Shown here piece by piece: positions 58,239-64,000 of a stretch of 64,000 nucleotides of DNA; position 1 is the first letter of the stretch, and each line of letters starts with the position of its first letter. The translations under genes were made by a program, and so were the position numbers. The notes under the pieces were generated by a model, which was not told the origin of the DNA, ran no database searches, and saw only the letters and a list, made by a program, of their open reading frames with translations. The DNA is taken from positions 35,142 through 99,141 of the forward strand of contig CAJUDW010000007.1 in NCBI GenBank assembly GCA_910584995.1, given 5' to 3'. The stretch comes from an uncultured Oscillibacter sp. Lineage in GTDB: Bacteria > Bacillota > Clostridia > Oscillospirales > Oscillospiraceae.

Positions 58239-58590
58239 TTGCTGTCAACTCCTTGATATAAAGGATAGGGCCGGAATCCAGGGCTTCCCAGAAACGGCCT
58301 CTGCCTTTTGAGCCACCCTATTATAATGCGAAAAGCGCAAACAAACAAGGGGTATTTATAAATATCCTATCAAAATTTTTGGCATGGCGTCGAAAACAAG
58401 AGAGGCCTGCCAGATAGCTTTCCCCCAAGTTCCCGGGACATATGCGGCCGGTTCTGCGGCGGCGTGAAACGCGGCAGGCAGATGGGGAGGGCTGCGCCGG
58501 TTTGTATGGCTCCGCCGTCCGGCAGCTACGCACCCTGCGCAGAGATAAGCGGCTGCTTGGCAGCGTCAGTTTGATGCTTTCAGGACTATA
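58239..58590. other. Intergenic region upstream of the transglutaminase operon
   Basis: 352 bases between the end of the LTA-synthase-like gene and the transglutaminase start. It holds the operon promoter at 58320-58348. In the other ~240 bases I find no convincing gene or strong terminator; one 70-codon minus frame (58321-58533) lacks a ribosome site and family features. Confidence 0.6.
58320..58348 (-). promoter_or_regulatory. Promoter of the seven-gene envelope operon
   Basis: On -, TTGTTT (58343-58348), a 17-base spacer and a perfect TATAAT (58320-58325). The leader would be about 75 bases. No other promoter of comparable quality was noticed between here and asnB. Confidence 0.7.
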
Positions 58591-60429
58591 TCAAGCGGGA
58601 TTCCGTTTCCGGTAATACTGGGCAATCCCGTAGCGGGACAGGAGTTCCTGCGCCTCCTCCGAGGGCGTATCAGTAAGCTGCCCGTCCTCCAGGTAAAACC
58701 CGCTCTGGGAGACAACCGGGGTGCGGTCCATCACCTGGCCTGCCAGCTGCATAAAAGCGCTGCCCCGGCCCCAGCCGCACTGGTCAAAGAGGACGTTCAT
58801 CAAGAAGCAGGGGCTTACGTCCGGCCCTGTCCCGGTGAAGTCCCGGCCTAGGGCCTCCCTGGCGGCGTCGTTGGCCCAAATGAGATACCGGGTACCGTAA
58901 TAATTGTAAAAGCCGGATTTGGAAGAGGTATCCAAATCAATACCCAGTTCCTGGTATACGCTGTTGCCATAGCCAAGCCAGGGATTGTGGTCGCCGAAAA
59001 CCACCAGCACCACCGGGGAATCCTCCTGCCGCAGGCCGTCTGCCAGTTCTGCCAGGCAGGCGGCGGTGTCCTGGACGGAGCGGAGGTAGTTGTTCAAAAT
59101 ATAATAGGTGCTCTCCTCCTGATAGGGGCCGTCCCAATAGCCGTCCCCGTCCGTCAGGGCATCGTCGGGATAGGGGCCGTGGCCCTGGTAGCTGACGGAG
59201 AAGTGGAAATAGGGGACGGAGGGATCCCGGGAACGGTAGAGATCCAGGATGTCCGGGAAGAGGATGTTGTCCATGGCAAGGCCCTGGTTCAAAGCTTCAT
59301 AGCGATCCTGGAAGAACCAATACCGGTCAAAGCCCAGGTAACGGTTCACGTTCCGGCGGTTGTAGAAGTAGTCGTAGCAGGGGTGGCAGCCCTCGGCGGT
59401 ATAGCCTTGCTCCTTGAAGTACCAGACGTAGGAGCCGGTATCCCGCCGGAAATTGTCCAAGGCGGCGTCGCCGGTGAGGAAAGCCCGCTCCGTCTGGACG
59501 GTGCCTCCGGCAAAAATATTGGTAATGAGATTGCCGGTAAGGCTCTCTGCCTCCAGGGCGTGATACTGGGCATAGACCTCCGGGGAGATGCCCGTAAACC
59601 CGATCCGCTCCAGATCGTTGAAAGCCTCCAGCTGGATGCCGATGACGTCCACCTTCCGGTCCGCCGGGATGTCCTCCGGGACATAGGCGGAGAGGATTTC
59701 CCGGGCAGCCTTTTCCGAATAGCCCTCCGGCTTTTCAGGAAAAGCCTCCGGGATGCTGTGGAGGAAGGGATAGACGAATCCTTTGGTGAGGAATACCTGG
59801 GTGGCGGACCACTGGGAGGCGTATTCGTAGTTCCGGGTTTTATTGTTGTAAATATCCCCGCTGGTATACACCTTCGCCAGGGGAATGGCGCAGAGAAGGA
59901 CCGCCGCGGCCCCCGGAAGCCGCCGGGAGAGATGCCCGGGTACGCCCCGGACGCAGAAGAAGAGGAAAATTGTACCTGCCGTCAGGCACAGCAGGCACAC
60001 CGTCAGCCGTTGATCCAGAGAGATGTCATACCGTTCGGAGATCTGCAGGGCCGTGCCCACGTCCGCCAGATCCAGAAAAAGGAAAGGATCGTCCCGGCAG
60101 AGGATTTTAAAGTAATTTCCGACAGAAGCGGCCATAACCGGGGCAGAGGCGGCCAGGAAGGCAATCCAGGCCCGTCCGGTTAGGCAGTAAAAAAAGGCCG
60201 CCAGCAGCGCCACCGGCAGCAGGTTTAAAAAGCAGATGAGGGGATGGCGGAAATAGCCCAGAAAGACGTTCCAGTTGTAGTGGCCAAAGGCCAGGAACAG
60301 GCTCAGGATCCCGGTCCCGGCGGCGGAGGCAATCACCCAGGACCAGTTCCACAGCCAGTAGAGGACCCGTTTCCTGCCGGACACGGCAGGATTTTTTTGA
60401 AAGAGATAGCAAGCGCGAAACCGCTCCAT
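58591..60429 (-). CDS. LTA-synthase-family membrane sulfatase-fold enzyme
   Basis: 612 residues. About five membrane helices in the first ~190, then an extracellular alkaline-phosphatase/sulfatase fold. Motifs: VIGIQLEAFNDL (metal Glu), FAGGTVQTERAFLTG (nucleophile Thr), YFHFSVSYQGHGPYP, and VVFGDHNPWLGYG (Asp-His metal pair). LtaS-type enzymes polymerise glycerol-phosphate from phosphatidylglycerol into lipoteichoic acid or transfer it to other glycans. ATG at 60429 has GGAGG 7 bases upstream. Its own promoter is at 60546-60574. It neighbours the dlt-like operon that could decorate its product. Confidence 0.88.
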   Translation of the reverse strand: MERFRACYLFQKNPAVSGRKRVLYWLWNWSWVIASAAGTGILSLFLAFGHYNWNVFLGYFRHPLICFLNLLPVALLAAFFYCLTGRAWIAFLAASAPVMAASVGNYFKILCRDDPFLFLDLADVGTALQISERYDISLDQRLTVCLLCLTAGTIFLFFCVRGVPGHLSRRLPGAAAVLLCAIPLAKVYTSGDIYNNKTRNYEYASQWSATQVFLTKGFVYPFLHSIPEAFPEKPEGYSEKAAREILSAYVPEDIPADRKVDVIGIQLEAFNDLERIGFTGISPEVYAQYHALEAESLTGNLITNIFAGGTVQTERAFLTGDAALDNFRRDTGSYVWYFKEQGYTAEGCHPCYDYFYNRRNVNRYLGFDRYWFFQDRYEALNQGLAMDNILFPDILDLYRSRDPSVPYFHFSVSYQGHGPYPDDALTDGDGYWDGPYQEESTYYILNNYLRSVQDTAACLAELADGLRQEDSPVVLVVFGDHNPWLGYGNSVYQELGIDLDTSSKSGFYNYYGTRYLIWANDAAREALGRDFTGTGPDVSPCFLMNVLFDQCGWGRGSAFMQLAGQVMDRTPVVSQSGFYLEDGQLTDTPSEEAQELLSRYGIAQYYRKRNPA

Positions 60430-60545
60430 GGCGTTTCCTCCAGAATACTGTCCCGGCAGGTTCAACCGGAGCAGGAGGCGTCCGGGACGCGGGAATCAGA
60501 TGATACGGCGGCCTGAGGCCCCGGTGGCAAAAGCAATATTAATAT

Positions 60546-60574
60546 AGTGTAGCACGCTCTTTGCCGGTCCGCAA
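60546..60574 (-). promoter_or_regulatory. Promoter of the LTA-synthase-like gene
   Basis: On -, TTGCGG (60569-60574), 17 bases, then TACACT (60546-60551). The leader to 60429 is ~110 bases. It shares the 319-base divergent region with the dehydrogenase promoter; nothing else was seen there. Confidence 0.5.
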
Positions 60575-60658
60575 GTGCGAAATTCCGGACAGTACCGGGC
60601 AGGCGTACTACGGCGAAGGAAAACTTGATAAAAAATGTTAAACTGTTGCAAATACCCC

Positions 60659-60686
60659 TTTGCTATTCTTGGAAATTTTGTATAAT
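60659..60686 (+). promoter_or_regulatory. Candidate promoter of the acyl-CoA dehydrogenase operon
   Basis: A perfect TATAAT at 60681-60686 lies 16 bases after a poor -35 (TTTGCT, 60659-60664). About 60 bases separate it from the start. Confidence 0.5.
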
Positions 60687-60748
60687 ATGATGTATAGCCA
60701 TCAAAAATTTAGGCGAGAGACCTGAAACACCGAAAAGGAGGAGAGCGT

Positions 60749-62656
60749 ATGTACGATCAGACCACCCAGGCCCAGGAAGAGTTGCGGGCAAAGGTACGCC
60801 AATTTGCGGAGGCGGAAATCAAGCCCATTGCCTTCAAGCTGGACAAGGAGAACCAATTTCCCACAGAGGCCGTGAAGGAATTGGGAAAGATGGGCCTCAT
60901 GGGAATCCCCTATGAAAAGAAGTACGGCGGCGCAGGGCTGGATGTGCTCAGCTATGCCATCGCTGTGGAGGAACTGGCCCGGGTGGACGGCGGCGCAGGC
61001 GTGATCCTGTCGGCCCACACGTCCCTGGGGACATTCCCCATCGCCGCCTTCGGTACGGAGGAGCAGAAGAAAAAGTATCTGCCGGATCTCTGTTCCGGAA
61101 AAAAGATCGGCGCTTTCGGCCTGACAGAGCCTAACGCCGGTTCCGACGCCGGCGGTACCGAGACCACCGCCGAGGATAAAGGCGATCACTGGTTGCTGAA
61201 CGGCGAGAAGATCTTCATCACCAATGGCGGCGTGGCGGATACCTATGTGGTGTTCGCGGTGACAACGCCGGACATTGGGACCAGGGGCATCTCCGCCTTC
61301 ATCGTGGAAAAGGGCTGGGAGGGCTTTACCTTCGAGGAGCATTACGATAAGATGGGCATCCGCTCCTCGGCCACCTGCCAGCTGAATTTCAACAACGTGA
61401 AAATCCCCAAGGAAAACCTGCTAGGGAAGGAGGGCCAGGGCTTCAAGATCGCTATGGCCACCCTGGACGGCGGCCGCATCGGCATTGCTGCCCAGGCGCT
61501 GGGCATCGCCCAGGGGGCCTATGAGGCTGCGGTGGAATATTCCAAGGAGCGCATCCAGTTTGGACGGCCCATCTGCCAGCAGCAGGCCATCGCCTTCAAA
61601 ATTGCGGACATGGCCACCAAGATCCGCTGCGCCCGCCTTCTGGTCTACAGCGCCGCCGAACTGAAGCAGGCCCACGAGCCCTATGGCATGGAGTCCGCTA
61701 TGGCCAAGCAGTACGCCTCCGATATTGCCCTGGAGGTCACCAACGATGCCCTTCAGATCTTCGGCGGCAACGGCTACCTGAAAGGCATGGAGGTGGAGCG
61801 GTTCTACCGGGACGCCAAGATCACCACCATCTACGAGGGTACCAACGAGATCCAACGGGTAGTTATCGCCTCCCACATCCTGGGCAAGGCAGGGAAGGCG
61901 GAGTCCGCCCCCATGCAGAAGCGGGGCCCGGAGACCGGTGAGCGGAAGAAGCTGATCCTCAAGGACGGCACCGCCCAGGAGAAGGTGGATACCCTGGTGG
62001 CCGCCCTGAAGAAGGACGGGTACGATTTCACGGTGGGCATCCCCATGGACACCCCCATCATCCAGGCGGAACGGGTGGTCAGCGCCGGAAAGGGCATCGG
62101 CGAAAAGGAAAATATGAAACTCATTGCGGATCTTGCCAAGGCGGCCGGGGCCGCTGTGGGATCCAGCCGTCCTGTGGCGGAGACGCTCCAGTATGTGCCG
62201 CTGGACCGGTACGTGGGCATGAGCGGACAGAAGTTCAAGGGCAACCTCTACATCGCCTGCGGCATCTCCGGCGCGGGCCAGCATTTGAAGGGCATCAAGG
62301 ACGCCTCCACCATTGTGGCCATCAATATCGACCCCAATGCCCGGATCTTTAAAAACTGCGACTACGGCATTGTAGGGGATCTGATGGAGATTCTGCCGCT
62401 GCTGGCTGCGGCCCTGGACACCGGGGAGAAGCAGCCTGCGCCGCCTATGAAGAAGATGAAGCGGGCTGTACCCAAAAAGGCGGCGCCGCCCAGGAAGATC
62501 TATATCTGCAACGGCTGCGGACACGAGTACGACGTACTGGAGGGCGATCCGGAGAGCGACGTCCGCCCCGGCACCGCCTTCAAGGACCTGCCGGAAGGCT
62601 GGGTCTGCCCCCACTGCGGCGAGCCCGCGGATCAGTTCATCGAGATCGAGGTTTAA
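60749..62656 (+). CDS. Acyl-CoA dehydrogenase-EtfA-rubredoxin fusion protein
   Basis: 635 residues with three domains. Residues 1-380: short-chain acyl-CoA dehydrogenase, with GAFGLTEPNAGSDAGGTET, FITNGG, and the catalytic Glu in TIYEGTNEIQR (E363). Residues ~400-560: the FAD-binding C-terminal domain of electron-transfer flavoprotein alpha (VGSSRPVAE, VGMSGQ, IACGISGAGQHLKGI, AINIDPNARIF). Residues ~584-635: a rubredoxin with Cys at 587, 590, 620 and 623 (CNGC, CPHC). So substrate flavin, ETF-type FAD and an iron centre are on one chain, without an EtfB. AAAAGGAGGA precedes the ATG. The next gene is a flavodiiron protein, a natural rubredoxin acceptor. Possibly oxidises butyryl-CoA-type substrates. 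Confidence 0.93.
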   Translation: MYDQTTQAQEELRAKVRQFAEAEIKPIAFKLDKENQFPTEAVKELGKMGLMGIPYEKKYGGAGLDVLSYAIAVEELARVDGGAGVILSAHTSLGTFPIAAFGTEEQKKKYLPDLCSGKKIGAFGLTEPNAGSDAGGTETTAEDKGDHWLLNGEKIFITNGGVADTYVVFAVTTPDIGTRGISAFIVEKGWEGFTFEEHYDKMGIRSSATCQLNFNNVKIPKENLLGKEGQGFKIAMATLDGGRIGIAAQALGIAQGAYEAAVEYSKERIQFGRPICQQQAIAFKIADMATKIRCARLLVYSAAELKQAHEPYGMESAMAKQYASDIALEVTNDALQIFGGNGYLKGMEVERFYRDAKITTIYEGTNEIQRVVIASHILGKAGKAESAPMQKRGPETGERKKLILKDGTAQEKVDTLVAALKKDGYDFTVGIPMDTPIIQAERVVSAGKGIGEKENMKLIADLAKAAGAAVGSSRPVAETLQYVPLDRYVGMSGQKFKGNLYIACGISGAGQHLKGIKDASTIVAINIDPNARIFKNCDYGIVGDLMEILPLLAAALDTGEKQPAPPMKKMKRAVPKKAAPPRKIYICNGCGHEYDVLEGDPESDVRPGTAFKDLPEGWVCPHCGEPADQFIEIEV

Positions 62657-62701
62657 CCCGGAAGCCCGCCCATTAAAGAAAATGCAAGGAGGTTCAATAT
62701 T

Positions 62702-63919
62702 ATGTACAATTATCGGAAAGTTACTGACGATCTCTATTGGGTAGGCGCCAACGAACACCGTTTGGCCCTCTTTGAAAATATCCACCCCTTGTACCACGGC
62801 GTCAGCTACAACGCCTATGTCCTGCTGGATGAAAAGACCGTCCTGGTGGACACCGCCGACTGGGCCGTTGGACGGCAGTTTATCGAAAACGTCACCGCCG
62901 TCTTGGACGGCCGCCCCTTGGATTACCTGCTGATCAACCATGTGGAGCCGGATCACGCCGCTTCCATCCAGGAGGTGCTGCTCCGCTGGCCGGATGTGAA
63001 GATCATCACCTCCCCCAAAGCGGTCATCCTGCTCCATCAGTTCGGATTCCAAATCGATGCAGGGCAGATTGAGGAGGTCCGGGAGGGGGACACCAAGTGT
63101 TTCGGCAAGCATACCGTGGCCTTCGTCTCCGCCCCCATGGTCCACTGGCCGGAGGCCATGGTTACCTTCGACACCACCAACGGCGTGCTCTTCTCCGCCG
63201 ACGCCTTCGGCTCCTTCCGGGCCCTGGACGGCAAACTCTTCGCCGACGAGTTCAACTTCGACCAGGAATGGATTGACGACGCCCGCCGGTACTATACCAA
63301 CATTGTCGGCAAATATGGCCCCCAAGTAGTGGCCCTGCTGAACAAGGCCGCCAAGGCCGTTGGCCTGGACAATATCAAGATGCTTTGCCCACTCCACGGG
63401 CCCGTCTGGCGGAAAGATCTGGGGTATATCATCGACAAATACACCCACTGGGCCACCTATGAGCCGGAGGAGAAGGGGGTTATGATCGTCTATGCCTCCA
63501 TGTACGGCAACACGGAGGCCGCGGCGGAGGTCCTGGCCGCCAAGCTGGCGGAGCGGGGCGTGCTGAATACCCGCCTGTACGATGTTTCCAGCACCCATGT
63601 CAGCTATCTGATCTCCGACCTCTTTAAATACAGCCACCTGGTGCTGGCCTCGGTGACCTACAACCTGGGGATTTTCCCACCCATGCATAATTTCCTGGCA
63701 GACATGAAGGCGCTGAACCTCCAGAACCGTACCTGCGCCATTGTGGAGAACGGATCCTGGGCTATCCGCTCCGGTTCCTTGATGCGGGAGTGCCTGGAGT
63801 GCCTGAAGCACATGACCATACTGGACGACGGCGTTACCATCGCCTCGTCGCTCCAGTCCCAGAACCTGCCGGAGATGGACGCCCTGGCGGACGCTTTGGC
63901 AAATTCCATCAAGGGATAA
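62702..63919 (+). CDS. A-type flavodiiron protein (FprA family)
   Basis: 405 residues: beta-lactamase-fold diiron domain with the ligand motif NHVEPDHAAS (H80, E82, D84, H85), H in VHWPEAMVTF and D in LFSADAFGSF, then a flavodoxin domain from ~255 (VIVYASMYGNTEAAAE and the late SVTYNLGIFPPMHNFL). Members reduce O2 to water and/or NO to N2O using FMN and rubredoxin or NADH partners. It follows the dehydrogenase-rubredoxin fusion by 45 bases behind GGAGG, presumably in the same transcript, so it is probably the terminal oxidase of that chain. The last 81 bases of the window contain no further gene. Confidence 0.93.
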   Translation: MYNYRKVTDDLYWVGANEHRLALFENIHPLYHGVSYNAYVLLDEKTVLVDTADWAVGRQFIENVTAVLDGRPLDYLLINHVEPDHAASIQEVLLRWPDVKIITSPKAVILLHQFGFQIDAGQIEEVREGDTKCFGKHTVAFVSAPMVHWPEAMVTFDTTNGVLFSADAFGSFRALDGKLFADEFNFDQEWIDDARRYYTNIVGKYGPQVVALLNKAAKAVGLDNIKMLCPLHGPVWRKDLGYIIDKYTHWATYEPEEKGVMIVYASMYGNTEAAAEVLAAKLAERGVLNTRLYDVSSTHVSYLISDLFKYSHLVLASVTYNLGIFPPMHNFLADMKALNLQNRTCAIVENGSWAIRSGSLMRECLECLKHMTILDDGVTIASSLQSQNLPEMDALADALANSIKG

Positions 63920-64000
63920 AAAGCGCATAAGCGTCCGGGATGAAAAAATGATATGCTCCCCCTATGAGAGACAGAGAAAGAAGAAAAACTGTCTTACATA

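Noticed and set aside
58321..58533. 70-codon minus-strand frame upstream of the transglutaminase operon
   Set aside because: No ribosome site, Arg/Cys-rich low-information translation, and its end runs over the promoter.
61421..63928. Minus-strand open frame of 835 codons
   Set aside because: Antisense to the acyl-CoA dehydrogenase fusion and flavodiiron genes; His/Gly/Gln-rich translation typical of a shadow frame.

Overview
The window looks like chromosome from a GC-rich, endospore-forming anaerobe of the class Clostridia. Evidence: a complete spoIIAA-spoIIAB-sigF operon, many AGGAGG-type ribosome binding sites, Gram-positive envelope genes (LTA-synthase-like, MBOAT/ACP/adenylation genes), and a flavodiiron protein beside an acyl-CoA dehydrogenase-rubredoxin fusion. 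A gut Oscillospiraceae-type genome is my best guess, but that is inference. I saw no rRNA, tRNA, CRISPR array, phage gene or transposase.

Layout. 0.2-8.8 kb (+): sugar operon with an RpiR regulator, PfkB kinase, AfuABC-like ABC importer, class II aldolase and split transketolase, ending in a strong bidirectional terminator. 8.9-15.7 kb: a DeoR regulator (-) facing a PHP phosphatase and a second ABC importer operon that carries a cytoplasmic phosphodiesterase. 15.8-17.9 kb (-): an AgrC/LytTR-type two-component system. 18-18.7 kb: a small Cys-rich protein behind a hairpin-rich leader, and an XRE regulator. 18.85-29.1 kb (+): an eight-gene envelope operon (VTC-type polyphosphate polymerase, DUF4956, CotH, glycosidase-like, HEAT, family 2 glycosyltransferase, coiled-coil, degenerate GGDEF-EAL). 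29.4-30.4 kb (-): three small unknown proteins. 30.6-32.2 kb (+): the sporulation sigma-F operon. 32.1-34.3 kb (-): a DNA-repair pair plus a 32-residue membrane peptide under three LexA-like boxes. 34.5-39.7 kb: threonine aldolase, two lipoproteins, a MITE-like inverted repeat, and an MBOAT/DHHW acyl-transfer pair. 40-44 kb (+): BlaI regulator and a giant BlaR1-like peptidase. 44.2-50.3 kb: rhodanese, PcrA helicase, HAD phosphatase, EamA transporter and NlpC/P60 hydrolase. 50.35-58.3 kb (-): a seven-gene dlt-like operon with asparagine synthase and transglutaminase. 58.6-60.4 kb (-): LTA-synthase-like enzyme. 60.7-63.9 kb (+): acyl-CoA dehydrogenase/EtfA/rubredoxin fusion and flavodiiron protein.

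How the parts fit. Two ABC operons are each built around uptake plus first catabolic steps, probably of phosphorylated or phosphodiester compounds. Three separate loci modify the cell envelope (the polymer operon, the MBOAT/DHHW pair, and the dlt-like operon next to the LTA synthase). The last two genes can be read as an electron chain from acyl-CoA through EtfA-like FAD and rubredoxin to a flavodiiron O2/NO reductase. The most promising candidates for undescribed systems are the eight-gene CotH/VTC/GT2 operon, the seven-gene dlt-AsnB-transglutaminase operon, the SOS-controlled radical-SAM cassette with its micropeptide, and the acyl-CoA dehydrogenase fusion.
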